Made by a program: the position numbers and the translations under genes. From Anniella stebbinsi (taxonomy: Eukaryota > Chordata > Lepidosauria > Squamata > Anniellidae), in the NCBI GenBank assembly GCA_029215795.1, contig JARDYH010000003.1, positions 91,730,609-91,794,608 of the forward strand: DNA of 64,000 nt, given 5' to 3'. Numbering within the stretch: the stretch's first letter is position 1; each line of letters begins with the position of its first letter. This document shows positions 45,001 to 56,568 of this stretch, in pieces. The notes under the pieces are model-generated. The model was not told the origin of the DNA. It searched no databases and saw only the letters and a list, made by a program, of their open reading frames with translations.

Positions 45001-46299
45001 TTCAATCAATCATGGGGGGCATAATGGCTATCGGCTGGCCACTTCTTTCCCATAACAGCTTATACTGCCATCCATGTTTGGCATGGATACTGTACAGACA
45101 TCTCCTTCGTGTGGGACCTCGAACTCGAAACCTCTGTCTCTCTCAAAGGTCAGTCTTGCTTGGAGGTTCTTGAGTTTGCAGGACTGGTGTGTACAGAATT
45201 AGCTCTTCCTCTTGGGCTCAGCCTTCTGGTTTTATTTAGCAGTATCAGACAATACATTACTGCTACTTTTCGCGTTTAGGATCACAGCTTCTGACAGGGC
45301 TTGTCCTTTTGGACTTTCTTATCTCATAAGCCCTGGCACTATGACTTCCAAAACTATGCCTTGCAGGCAGTATGTTTTTGCTAATTCTGTCAGTCCTCCT
45401 TAAATTTCTCTGCATCGTTTCTTCTTATTGCTTTCAATGGGGAGTAAGGTTAAACGCTCTTCTCTGGCAGACTCTGCTCCAGCTCAAGGCTTTAACTCTT
45501 TCTGCTCCCCCCCCTCTGCATTCTTTCTTTCTATTGCTTTATTTTGCCAAGGAGCAGACAGATCTGGAAAACCTTTGAGTAATCCCATTACTCCTGGTCC
45601 ACCTTAAAGGAATTCAAGCAAACAGTCTGCATTTTCCTCTCAAGTTGCTTTTTCTACACAAGTGGGGTTTGCAACTTGACTCTATAGCTTTAATCTTGAT
45701 TCTTTTAGCAAAACTGGCTTTTCTAATGCTTCAGCATTCTTGGCTTGGGGTTGTAATTTCTCGACAGGTTCTGGATCACAACCAGGGATCTTCCTCACGT
45801 CATGATTTTTGTTACCAGCATAGATTGCTTCTTTACTGCGTTTGCTCTTTTCTGGGCTTCAGTTGCTCAACTTGTTGATTAGACCTTTCACTTGTCTAAT
45901 TTCCCCCTCTTTTTGGCACCTAGAGCCTCTTCAGACCTTCGAGTCTGATGGGGAACAATTTTTGTAGCATCTGGCCCCTGTGCTTCTGAAGTCACGGGAT
46001 GTGTCCTCTTTTTTTTTCTCTATTCTCATCCCTCTCCACACTGGAGTTGGCTAGACTTCTCGCCTTTTTTCTTATAGTAGAAATCCTCTTTTTCCTGGTC
46101 TGCATTCATCTCTTGTCTCTCAAGGAGCCACCGTGGTCTTCGGGAGTTGCCACTGTCTTCACAACCAATTTCTGGCACCTGTCGCTCCGGTCTCTCTGTT
46201 TGCCGGTTGTGCAGTCTTGCCTCTCTCTACTCTGTGCACGACTTCATTTTCACAGTCTTTTACATCGACTTTTCCTTCGTCCATATTTTCCTCTGCTTG

Positions 46300-46930
46300 C
46301 TACTTTCTCTGCCTTTTCATTTTCTGACTTTTAAACTGCACGTCTGGGCTTGCTTCTAAAACTCTCTCACGTTTCTGGAGCTTCTTCCTGTATGTCTCTG
46401 TAGCTTGACTCACAAGGGACATGTTCACTGTACGTCTGTTGGCAGCCTCATCTGGGTCCACTGGAGTGTATTGTCGATAGGCTTCTTTTAGTCCTTCCAT
46501 AAAAGCCCCTGGGGATTCTTTTGGACCCTGCACCACTTCAGCTACTTTAGACATATTCACATAGCTTTCCTGGCTGCTCTCCGAATCTCTCTTGTGGTCA
46601 ATTGGCACAACTCTTGACGCCTCTACTCATGGTTCACATTATGAGGGTCTCATTGGGGATCCTACGTGTCTCATCTGCAGCTGCTAGATCTCTCAGTTCT
46701 TGCCCCATGGCCTGATGTAGGCGCCCTCTCTCTTCTGTACCATACAGAGGGCTTTCTAAGACTCTTAGGTCTTGCCATGTGGGACTATACGTGTTTATGA
46801 CATTCCCACAAATCAGCCATTTATATGGGGTCTTCAGTCAGTGATTTCTGTGACATTCCATCTGGGGATCATCACATTGAGATCTATGGGAACTGGGTCC
46901 CGCCTCTCTTGCACTTTCAATGTTACTTAA
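46300..46930 (-). pseudogene. Gag capsid-like remnant
   Basis: A minus-strand frame at 46300-46608 (102 codons) has VVQGPKESPGAFMEGLKEAY, which matches the major-homology-like segment of gammaretroviral capsid, and is followed by a lysine/arginine-rich tail. Just upstream (46640-46800) a TWQDLRVLESPLYGTEERG-type block belongs to the same domain. At least two stops interrupt it. Confidence 0.75.
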
Positions 46931-47879
46931 AGCACAAGTTTCAACTTTCCTCCCTGTTGCTAGGTGCGTGTGGAGGAAAACGCTGGGGTGCTAGTTTGAG
47001 TAGCTTCTGGTGACTCAGCAACCAGTGGGGCGTCGGGGCAGAATGGGGCATTGTTTGAGTGGATGGCAAAATTGGATCTCAGCATCTCTTTGCCACTCTC
47101 CAACCTACATAGTTATACACGCCATGCAGGGCTTCAAAAGGACGCAGTCATCGGGAAAACTCTTGTCTTCCAGCCCCTGCTCTCGCGTCTGCATACTTTT
47201 ACTTCTCCTCCGCTGACATCGCTCCAGTTGGAGGAAGGGCAGTTGCTGCCGCTTGCTTCAATGCTCTCGTCAGGGGGGATTCTTAGCTGCTAACTTTGAA
47301 CAATCTCGTTGGAGAGTTTTTTTTTTATTACTTTGCCATAAAAAAACACCTCTCACTTTGCAGCTTAGCTTCTGAGCATTGGTCGCGCTGCCTAATTCGC
47401 CGGATTCAGCTCAATGGGGGCGTTGTCTCTTCGCCTCTCTCTCTCTCTCCTCGGCTCCCGACCTGCTTCCTCTTGCCAAAATACTCAATCGGTCTGCTAT
47501 CTGCACTGCTTCCACTGCCGTACTGGGGTTCTGACATCATCTCTCTTTCTGGGTCCCTGTTCCTGCTTCTTTGCACGCCATCTCGAACCAGGGGAGAAGC
47601 CATTGCCCGCTGCAATGCCTCTTCATCTTTTGTATACATAAACTGCATACATTTACTGGGCCTGCTCTCCCTGCAGGTCCGTCTCCTTACTCTGGAGACG
47701 TTTCCCTGGCTCCCTGCTTTCATTTTTCTCTTCAGCCCGTAGGGCTTGGAGACTCGGCTGGTTAAGCCTTTTTGTAGACTGGCGTGTCTGCACTGGTGAA
47801 GCTTGTATACATACAGGCTTTGGGATACAAGATTTGGGACCATCTCTCGTGCTGCTCTCTTTGCACACAAATCTGCTAG

Positions 47880-48036
47880 GACATTGTGCCATTGCATGTC
47901 AGGTGGCAGTCTGTTGAGGAAGGTGTATGGGTCCTCAACCAGTGGAGTCAATGGTTCTACTCTAGAGTTCACAGCGCGTAGATCATGTACTGGTCTGTAC
48001 TAGCCTGAGTCTTTCTTTTCAACTGGATACAAGCTG
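47880..48036 (-). pseudogene. Displaced reverse transcriptase N-terminal piece
   Basis: YRPVHDLRAVNSRVEPLTP and DPYTFLNRLPPD are hallmarks of the start of retroviral RT, yet here they lie upstream of the capsid remnant. The match fades within about 50 codons into unrelated basic sequence. Recombination during reverse transcription would explain it. Confidence 0.75.
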
Positions 48037-48039
48037 ATG

Positions 48040-48260
48040 GACTTGGTTGGGGTGCTTGCAAAGCTGGCTATATGGTGGTGGTGGCAATTTCTTCCTCCTC
48101 ATCCTGGGGCAAAGGCTCTGGGTAGTTTAACTCTTTTCTTGACTTGTGTGCCCTCACTTTGCTTCTCTGCCTTTAGGGACCTCTTCATCTGGGTGCCCTT
48201 TGCCTTTAAGGCTTTTTTCCCCTCTTTTAGGCGTTCACTGTACTGGCATCACCAAATTGG
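48040..48260 (-). pseudogene. Possible gag matrix/p12 remnant with PPPY
   Basis: A lysine-rich minus-strand stretch ends with a LPPPPYS motif near 48075-48100, which resembles the late-budding motif of gammaretroviral gag. The evidence is short and tentative. Confidence 0.4.
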
Positions 48261-49027
48261 CTGTGGTGCATGCCTGTTTACAAGGATTTCTTAGCCACGC
48301 TGTCATTTCTTGATAATTAGTGGGCTATTGATACAGGAACTGATCAGGATGTGGAACACTCACAATGGTTGGTAGACTTACTCTTTCCTTGAAATTTTTT
48401 CATCTATCTAAGTTACACCTCTCCTCTGCCTTCTAAAAATCACTCTGACTTGGCAGATCTATTTGACAAACAACGTCTCAATGCATGTGGGTCTAACTCT
48501 TCTCTACATTCTCTTGAATCCACTTTCAAGATTTTCTACCCCTCTCTTGAATCTATTTCTAGATTTTCTACCATACACTACAATATGGTTTTTGGGGTTT
48601 TCTTTGAGTTTCTCCCACCCATTATGAGTTTCACAGAGACGTCACGCTTTCCATACAAACAGCAGGCACAGAGGGAAAGGAACGGGCTGAGTGGTAAGGG
48701 GTCCACTTCAGCTGACACAAAAAGGGTATGGACAGACAATCCAAACGTGCCCCTTTTTCACGGCCCTGCCTGTCTCCAGGACAAGGAAACGCGTTAGTCA
48801 AGGGTCCCACTCTCCAGGGAGAGTCACACTCGTTTTTCGGGTCTCTGCTAATCAGATAACCGTCTCAGCCACCAATCCACGCATTCACCAATCACACTTC
48901 CAACCCTTTTCTTCAGGACCACGTCGGGGTAATGAGGTTTAAGCCAGAACCTCCCCCCGGTCCAACAGGATGGCTTAAGTCCTGTTCTCTATGGAGGTCT
49001 CCCTTTTTCATACGTTACCTGCCGGCC

Positions 49028-49469
49028 GGAGGTAGGTACAACTCTATTTTATTTAAAAGAGAATCAGCGCGCTGAGATGGCTCTCTGTTGCCTCACGGCC
49101 AAAATTCAGAGGAACCGCCCCTAACCAGCTTAAGCAAAGGTTTTTACTTCTTAGGTATGAAAAGGATCCACCCCTCTCTAGTGACGTACGTGTCTAGAAG
49201 CTTCTTACAACTAAGAAATAGGGGAAGGAAAATAACGCCTCTTTTGCAAGCGAAGTTACAGAAGCACAAGCAAGCAGTTAAAAGTGATAACAAAACTGTA
49301 CAGAATCAAAGAACAATTGTCTTCAGCAGGCAGACAGCTAGGGGATGCTAACACATCTGCAAGGCCACTCAGCACAGCATGCATGCATTCCTCAAGAGCT
49401 GAGTGAAGATAAGGCACAGAGCTTATTACTTCAGTTTACAAAATTCAAAATTTAACCCTTCATGCCACA
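49028..49469 (-). repeat. LTR, 5' copy of the provirus
   Basis: 442 bp, same length as the 3' copy; the two substitutions lie at GAGA(C/T)GGCTC and CTCT(G/T)TTGC. As the minus-strand 5' LTR it would drive transcription leftward. The same 87-codon plus-strand frame occurs in both LTRs and is incidental. Confidence 0.9.
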
Positions 49470-49589
49470 CTATCCCTTCTTAGGATTCTTTATCTTTAAC
49501 CTGGTCTTGGACTGGACACTCCTGCAGGTAGAGGACACCTTTCGATAGAAGACTGTGCTATATAAAGTAGGACACATGGTAACCCTATG

Positions 49590-50020
49590 GCAGCAACATC
49601 TCCCGTACCATTTTCCTGGTCTAAGTGGCTCCAAACAAAAGAATACAAGGACCATACCCTTTCCCAGCACTACGGCTCCATTCAAAATCATCCCCCCATA
49701 TACCTTTTTTAAAATTAAAACAAAAAAATACGAAGGAGATCCAACCACGAGTTTCTCTCATCACCCTTATTTTGTCCCTGATTTGCCTGCAGTTCTTAAA
49801 ATGTCCTTCTGCAAATAACCTCCATTTTGAGGGATGCAGAATATGCACTCTTAGTCCCAGGAACACTGATGAGGGAAGGATGCCAGCCCAACTTGCATCG
49901 AGGAACAGTCGCAACAGCGAGACAAATGCAGCCAAACCACATTGTCTGAGTGAGTTACCTTGTAGGGCAGCCATGGCAGAAGTCTGATCTTATGCTTCAA
50001 AGCTGTGCTGCGTTGTTAAA
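49590..50020. other. Unique sequence
   Basis: Overlapping frames of 87-120 codons on both strands, without family signals. Confidence 0.35.
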
Positions 50021-50192
50021 TAGGCTGACCATATGAAAAGGAGGACAGGGCTCCTGTAACTTTAACTGTTGTAGAGAAAAGGGAATTTCAGCCAGTGTCA
50101 TTTGTATGCAATTAGTTCCTGGTGAAATTCCTTCTTCATCACAACAGTTAAAGGTGCAGGAGCCCTGTCCTCCTTTTCATATGGTCAGCCTA
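50021..50192. mobile_element. Family A hAT MITE, monomer A5 (172 bp)
   Basis: Has the same TAGGCTGACCATATG ends as A1, but a single unit instead of a head-to-head pair. No clear TSD (TTGTTAAA and AATAAAAT). Confidence 0.85.
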
Positions 50193-50282
50193 AATAAAAT
50201 GAGGTTGTTCCCTCAGGCTGCACAATGTGAGTACCACTGTAAGGGAGCAAAGAGCCATTACATGTATTATAGTTTTATTGCC

Positions 50283-50309
50283 GTGTGTGTGTGTGTGTGT
50301 GTGTGTGTG
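50283..50309 (+). repeat. (GT)n microsatellite
   Basis: About 13 uninterrupted units. Confidence 0.9.
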
Positions 50310-50365
50310 CCATTTGGATGGCCTGCCTCGTGCATTCATAAGCAAGTGACACTTAGTGTGCTGAT

Positions 50366-50686
50366 TAGGGTGGCCACATATGCATTGCTAAGAAAGAGGA
50401 AATGAATCACCCATACAGAGGACGTCCATTTGCATAAAATGTGCACTGATTTGAATGCATACATGCACACTTAGAAATCATGATTATAATTTAAATAGAA
50501 TAACGGGGAAGACTATGTGGCTGCTTGCCTGTTCAGAGCCCTGGCTCTCCCTCCTTATAGTTCTTTATATTGAAACTGGACTTGGATAGGTCATGTCTTC
50601 AAATAGAGGACAATTCTCTGACAGTCCTTTAAAGAGAGGACTGTCCTGTGTAAAAAAATAATAAAAAAGGACAGATGGCCACCCTA
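50366..50686. mobile_element. MITE B2 (321 bp)
   Basis: TAGGGTGGCCACATATGC faces ACAGATGGCCACCCTA. It is the uninterrupted reference for B1. No transposase and no convincing TSD. Confidence 0.75.
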
Positions 50687-50754
50687 GGATTTAAATGAAA
50701 GTAGCTGATCTGATTGGGACCATGCTGCATTTCAGCCAGCCCAGAAATAATTGA

Positions 50755-51110
50755 CATTTTATTTATTTTTTTATTTATTATTTATTTATTTATCTCTCTG
50801 GGCAGTTTGCAACAATTTAAACCACCAAAATGCATCATAAAATACAATATAAAATGTAAAAGTTTAACTCTCCAATATAAAAGTACAAACCAAAATAAAA
50901 CCTAGCAGCAACGCAGCGATTTAAAATACAATAACAGGTTTAAAACAACAGAGCTAAAAGACTACAATGCCTGGGGAAATAAAAAAGGACTTCACCTGGC
51001 ACTGGAAAGAGCACAATGTAGGTGCCAGGCGAGCCTCTCTGGGAAGCTCATTCTACAAGCTGGTGCCACAGTGGAAAAGTCCCTCTTCCTGGTAGCCCCC
51101 CACCCCTCTT
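50755..51110. repeat. LINE 3' region, CR1/L2 type
   Basis: Begins with a TTTA-rich tail and CTGGGCAGTTTGCAACAATTTAAACC, then CACCTGGCACTGGAAAGAG and GGTGCCAGGCGAGCCTCTCTGG. It matches 24885-25090. Confidence 0.55.
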
Positions 51111-51148
51111 CTTTTGTCGGGCTCCCGGAGAAGGACCTCTGAAGATGA

Positions 51149-51440
51149 TAAGAACATAAGATGTGCCATGCTGAATCAGGCCAAGGGTCTGTCTAGTCCA
51201 GCACTCTGTTCACATAGTGGCCAACCAGCTGTCGACCAGGGACCAACAAAGCAGGGTGTAACAGCACCCTCCCACCCATGTTCCCCAGCAACTGGTGCAC
51301 ACAGGCTTACTGCCTCGGATACTGGAGGTAGCACATAACCATCAGGGCTAGTAGCCATTGATAGCCTTCTCCTCCGGGAATTTATCCAACCCCCTTTTAA
51401 AGCTATCCAAATTGGTAGCCATTTCTGCATCTTGTGGATC
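51149..51440 (-). mobile_element. CR1 LINE 3' end
   Basis: Antisense copy running from TAAGAACATAAGATGTGCCATGC through TTTATCCAACCCCCTTTTAAAG. It is the best preserved antisense copy of this CR1 tail in the window. Confidence 0.8.
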
Positions 51441-51444
51441 TTCG

Positions 51445-51913
51445 GGTCCTAGCAGGTACATATGGGAAGAAACAATCCTTCAGCTAACCTGGCCTCAAGC
51501 TGAATCAGTCAGCCGCTGGTGCCAAGATCTGTAACTGGTTCGCTGGCACTAGTAGCCCAGTTTGCCTACACGACCAGCCAATGTACCTAGAATGCTTGAG
51601 CTGTGAACGCATGGTAAAACTGTGCAGTGTACATGGATCAACTGCTTTTCAGATCTCAAGTTGAACGAGAGCCACCTTTTTAATATATTTTACCTGCCCC
51701 CGCTTTTCTTTATGCTGCCTGTTGGCAAAGCTCCCTCAGCCTGGTGAATAGGTTCTAGTTGTCGATTTGCCCCTTTGTTTCTTGGGTAAGGACGTTTACT
51801 TGGAATGTTGATCCGCTTCTTGGAAATCTACAAAGCCCCAAGGTTTGTTTTGTCTTCGATGAAAAAAATAAGGCTTTTGAAAAACAGAGAAAGATTAAAT
51901 GCCAAGGTTAGCT

Positions 51914-51957
<44 letters not shown>

Positions 51958-52924
51958 CTTCCCACAGCAGAAGAATCTCAAGAAAAGATTATAATTCATT
52001 TTTTAAAATGCATTGCTTTGGCTTCACCTCTCCTACTTTGTTGCTTCTGTAAGAAGACCAAGAAATACTTACAGTGCCATGGTTAAAATGGTCTTCTTGC
52101 CTAAATGTATGTTTCTTTTTCAAACCATGCCTGTCTTTATCCCTCTTTCATAAATATAGACAGGCACTGTGAGTTTCACAATGCTTTTGAAATACTCATT
52201 AAAATGGCTCTTCTTGATTGAAGACCATCCCTCCGAAACGTTCATTTATTTTGGATGACCTATTACAATTCCTAACAACATAACCCATTTACTCTCTTCT
52301 TCACATCCACAGACATCCATTTATCTGCAAGGAAATTAAAATTACTTGTTTCAGTTTTAGAAGCAGAAAGCTTTTACCCAATATCATCCTTATTGCCCTG
52401 GAAAAGGCTTGGCTGCCTCAGTTCACTGTAGCTCTGCCAGCATCTGATGCACAGGTTTGGATGTTTAAAACTATTTCATGTGATGTGTTCGCTGATGTAT
52501 CTAAAGTAAGTTGCTATAGCACAAGGGCATTCAGTAGTTGAGTCCCATCTGAAGAAAATTTAGTTTTATTTTTCTACTGAGTTTTCTATGTAAAATGCTA
52601 GGGTAACACATTTTACAATTTCTACTATTTTTTATGCTACTTTGTCATTGATTCAATCTCCAAATGATCATTACTTAACAATTGTGTTTCTATTTTGTGT
52701 TACATAATCATGGGGCTTGATATGATCTCTGGGAACAAGTCCCATTGAACTTGATGAGACTTACTTCTAAGTAGATATAGGATGGTGCTCTTAATCTCCT
52801 TTACATCATCAGCATTATTGGGTGTTATTATGCAATAGAAGAGAATAACTTTAATGATAATGAACAATAACTTTTGCAGCCCATTATACTGTCTCTGACA
52901 GTGGCCTGCATGGAATGCTATAGT
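51445..52924. other. Unique sequence with TA/CA microsatellites
   Basis: No gene recognised. (TA)n then (CA)n lie at 51915-51957. Confidence 0.4.
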
Positions 52925-53050
52925 GGTGGGGGACTTGTTGCCCTCCAGATGTTGTTGGACATCGACTTGGATCAGCCCCACCCAGTATGGGCAATAGACA
53001 GGAATGATGGGAGTGGTAGTCCAGTGACATTTGGAGGACCAACCCTGCTT
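52925..53050. mobile_element. Family L palindromic hAT MITE, copy L4 (diverged)
   Basis: GTTGCCCTCCAGATGTTGTTGGAC faces GGGAGTGGTAGTCCAGTGACATTTGG. The ends are worn and no TSD was fixed. Confidence 0.6.
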
Positions 53051-53140
53051 ATAGGAGACATGTACAAAAAAACCTAAGCCTAAGAAAAGAATGATGAAAC
53101 TATATTCTATTCTCTATTCCTGTTTTCCCTCCTCCCTCCC

Positions 53141-53173
<33 letters not shown>
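53141..53173 (+). repeat. (ATA)n microsatellite
   Basis: Eleven units. Confidence 0.9.
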
Positions 53174-53174
<1 letters not shown>

Positions 53175-53176
<2 letters not shown>

Positions 53177-54007
53177 CATAATTACGCATTATGATGGAAA
53201 GGTGTGAATGCATCCTTCTCTTTACATTTCTTTCAAATAGCAGCTGGGGTGATAGGGATGCTATCCAGATCAAGACTGCAGCATGAGAGATGGGATAAAT
53301 TATCCCCCCCACACACACTGTTTTCCTGGTTAAAATACCTCCCTCCACGAAGATGCCAATATACCTTTTTCCCCTTCTTACTTGGGCATATAGCAAGCTG
53401 TCCCAACACTGAAACAGCTGTGGGTAATTGGCAATGCTCTGCATTCATACAGCACAGCTTTAAGTCAGTGGCACATCTACAACTCACCTATGCTTGTACA
53501 CATGTGGGCAGCATGTAATGTGTTTGGGAACCCTGAAAAAAAGGGTATTGATAATATGAAGTGCCGCATATGCATATAGACACATTGAAGGTGAGGCCCA
53601 CAGACTTGGATGTGGTGAGACACAGAGCCTGCCGCCTCTTTTGCCCACGTGAAGGCAAGCCCTGTTGTGTGAACAAGGCTCACGTAACAATCCTTGGAGG
53701 AAAGCTAGGACACAAATATGATTGATTGATTGATTGATTGAAGGGGGAGACTCAAACTTGATGAGACTTGTGCAACAAAGTGATGATTATAAAGTGTGAG
53801 AACCTTGCAGGATTTGCCATTTTCACCAGGTAATCACTTTTCCTTCACTAACTGGCCTAAATGTTCTTGAATATGGATGCATTAATAGCCATCACTGTAT
53901 CGGTTTACAGTGATGGCTGTAAAGAAATCTCTTCTTTTTCTCTTTCTTTTTTAAACACATAAGCCTGGACGAACTAGATCATCCAAGGTGTTTCTCTAAA
54001 CCCCCTG
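53175..54007. other. Unique sequence; (GATT)n at 53720-53740
   Basis: Frames up to 104 codons without family signals. Confidence 0.4.
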
Positions 54008-54199
54008 AGCTTTCCCCAGCTTGGTGTCATCCATATGTTTTAAGCTACAGCTCCCAGAATTCCTGAGCATTAGCTATCGTGGCTGGGGCTTATGGGAATT
54101 GAAGTCCAAAACATCATAGAATCGTAGAGTTGGAAGGGGCCTATAAGGATATCGAGTCCAACCCCCTGCTCAATGCAGGAATCCACATTAAAGCATACC

Positions 54200-54930
54200 T
54201 AGGCTGACCATATGCTTCTCAATCATCCCAGAGTGCAGAACACAGAATAATGGGCTCAAGTTACAGGAAGCCAGATTCCAGCTGAACATCAGGAAAAACT
54301 TCCTGACTATTAGAGCAGTCTGACAGTGGAACCAATGACCTAGGGAGGTGGTGGGTTCTCCAACACTAGAGGCCTTCAAGAGGCAGCTGGACAGCCATCT
54401 GTCAGGTATGCTTAGGCTGACCATATGAAAAGGAGGACAGGGCTCATGTAACTTTAACAGTTGTAGAGAAAAGGGAATTTCAGCCAGTGTCATTTGTATG
54501 CAATTAGTTCCTGGTGAAATTCCCTCTTCATCACAACAGTTAAAGTTGCAGGCACTATACTAGAGTGACCATATACAAAAGAAGGCAGGGCCCCTTCAAC
54601 TTTAACTGTTGTGATGAAGAGGGAATTTCACCAGGACCTAATTGCATACAAATGACACTGGCTGAAATTCCCTTTTCTCTACAACTGTTAAAGTTACATG
54701 AGCCCTGTCCTCCTTTTCATATGGTCAGCCTAAGCATACCTGACAGATGGCTGTCCAGCTGCCTCTTGAAGGCCTCTAGTGTTGGAGAACCCACCACCTC
54801 CCTAGGTCATTGGTTCCACTGTCAGACTGCTCTAATAGTCAGGAAGTTTTTCCTGATGTTCAGCTGGAATCTGGCTTCCTGTAACTTGAGCCCATTATTC
54901 TGTGTTCTGCACTCTGGGATGATTGAGAAG
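54200..54930. repeat. Large palindrome: inverted duplication around MITE A6
   Basis: From 54215 to 54930 the sequence is a 716-bp inverted repeat centred at 54572.5, the exact centre of A6. The outer 198 bp of each arm (54215-54412 and 54733-54930) are identical when read in reverse complement. Before the left arm lie the target AGCATACC and the first 15 bp of the MITE (54200-54214); the second AGCATACC lies at 54733-54740. Confidence 0.92.
54413..54732. mobile_element. Family A hAT MITE, copy A6
   Basis: Full 320-bp inverted-dimer form with TAGGCTGACC ends. The original TSD, AGCATACC, is at 54192-54199 and 54733-54740, separated on the left by the duplicated segment. Confidence 0.9.
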
Positions 54931-55249
54931 CGATTCTGGTCCTCTTCTGTCTGACAACCTTTTGAGTACTTGAAGAGTGCTATCTTGTCTCCCCTCAGTC
55001 TTCTCTTCTCAAGGCTAAACATGCCCAGTTCTTTCAGAGCTTTGTTTCCGCACCCCTGATCATCTTTGTTGCCCTCCTCTGAACCCCCTCCAGCTTGTCT
55101 GCATCCTTCTTGAAGTGTGGTGCCCAGAACTGGATGCAGTACTCAATATGAGGTTTAACCAGTGCCGAATAGAGGGGAACGAGTACCTCATGTGATTTGG
55201 AAGCTATATCAAGAGGGCTCCAGGTTGGGGAAGGCTGCTTTAAAACAAA

Positions 55250-56565
55250 TCTGAATCTTACCAGGGGGTTTTAAAAACTGCTTTTGAAAATAAGTTCTTT
55301 TTGTTTTCAAACAATTCCGAAAGTGAAAGAGCTGAATAAGTGTAAATGAAGCTATTGTGTAGTCTCTAGGTAACGTGGATTCAGTATTGCCAGCGTATGG
55401 TACAAGAAAACAGGCACAGTTTGTTTTGTTGTTCGGGGTGTTATTTGTTGCTATGCTGGTCTGAGAGAACAAGAGAGACAAAGTAAGTAAGGCAGTACCT
55501 TTTTTAAAACCATACCAACTTGGTTAGAAAAAATCATTTCTCCAGGTAGAAATACTTGAACTGGGTTTGCAGTGCAAACACATACAAAAATTAGATGTGA
55601 TTATTAGCAATAAAACTGACCTCTTCTGGTAGATAGAATTGGGAGCAGCCTTAACTGCAGAAAACATCACGATCTGTTCTAGAGAGTTAAACTGAAAACA
55701 TGTTTATGTTGTTCAAGCCTCTGTTTATTCCTGGAACCAGTAGACCTATGAGTTTCTGTTCCCAAGATCATTTAAAAGGTTCAGTACAAGTTTGGAGATT
55801 TCTAATAGCATGGTCATGCTGAGAGAAGCATTCTTCCAGAAATAATATATGCCCTTTCTTGTCCATTTCCATTTTCTACGTGAATTCAGTCAAACAAGAA
55901 TTGGATTATTTTATTATTCCTGCGTGGGTTATTTATTAATGAGGTGACTAATGCTATGTATTAAGCAAACCAATATGTAATTGCCTTGCAAGTTTGTGAA
56001 TACATTCTTTGTTCAAGGATGTTGGTACCTGTTGTGGTAAAAACAATTTCATCAGAATTGGGGGGCAAACCTAATTGGTATTTAGGCTATGACATACGTT
56101 CGTAGCAATACTCTAAGGAAATGGGTTGTTTCTCTGTGTCCCACACTTAAATGTTTCCCTTGCTTTGAGCAGAAAAGCTTGAGCAAAACCTTTAAGGACT
56201 CTTTGCAAATGAGTACTATAAATCCTTATTATTTTACCTTGATATATCTATGCCTTACAGTCATCACCATGAAATTAAAACAGATTAGATTTTCAACATT
56301 TATTTTGCATTTTCCTAACATTTCAACAACTTAGCATCGTTTGGGTCTCCCTCCTCCCAAAATTGTTCCCCTTATTTCCTTTGCTATCTGTAGGGCTCAG
56401 ACAATGCATCGTTAACTAACTTAGAAGCAGCTTTTCTGGTTTAATGTTTGTTTTTATAGAAACCCAGAAATGAGGGGCTGGAGGGGATAAGACCATTTTT
56501 GGATCACTGTTTCAGGCAATGAAGTAAGGACCTATGCAAGCCAATCAACAGATCAACCCATATAC
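55250..56565. other. Unique AT-rich sequence
   Basis: No gene recognised. Confidence 0.4.
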
Positions 56566-56568
56566 TTA

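Larger units (their letters stand above)
42595..49027 (-). mobile_element. Degenerate gammaretrovirus-like provirus, internal region
   Basis: About 6.4 kb lies between two near-identical LTRs. On the minus strand, broken pieces of gag, reverse transcriptase and integrase can be recognised, all full of stops and frameshifts. A reverse-transcriptase piece lies ahead of the gag capsid remnant, so the order is not that of an intact provirus. I could not identify a primer-binding site or a TSD with confidence. The element cannot encode its own proteins. Confidence 0.85.
41405..49587. mobile_element. MITE B1, split by three later insertions
   Basis: The left end TAGGGTGGCCACTTACGC and the right end (GGACACATGGTAACCCTA at 49570-49587) match those of B2 at 50366-50686, as do the inner AAGAGGAAA..ATCAC and TTTAACCTGGTCTTGGACTGGACA segments. 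Flanks TTGGAGCA and TGGCAGCA agree at 6 of 8 positions, as expected for an old hAT-type duplication. Inside it sit a family L element, family A copy A4 and the provirus. Confidence 0.65.
54116..55208 (-). mobile_element. CR1 LINE 3' region, split by A6
   Basis: The terminal ATAGAATCGTAGAGTTGGAAGG and GTCCAACCCCCTGCTCAATGC are the reverse complement of a CR1 3' end, with the coding-proximal side to the right, reaching TTGAAGTGTGGTGCCCAGAAC and CTCAATATGAGG near 55145. It is interrupted at AGCATACC by a family A MITE and by the inverted duplication. Confidence 0.85.
54008..55245. mobile_element. Family L hAT MITE L5, split by CR1
   Basis: The left part (54008-54115) ends GAAGTCCAAAACATC; the right part (55209-55245) resumes GGGCTCCAGGTTGGGGAAGGCTG, as in L2. 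CR1 lies between. The oldest layer of a four-step nest. Confidence 0.7.

Noticed and set aside
54565..54954. 129-codon plus-strand frame with an identical minus-strand partner
   Set aside because: It is a translation of the MITE and CR1 arms of the palindrome.
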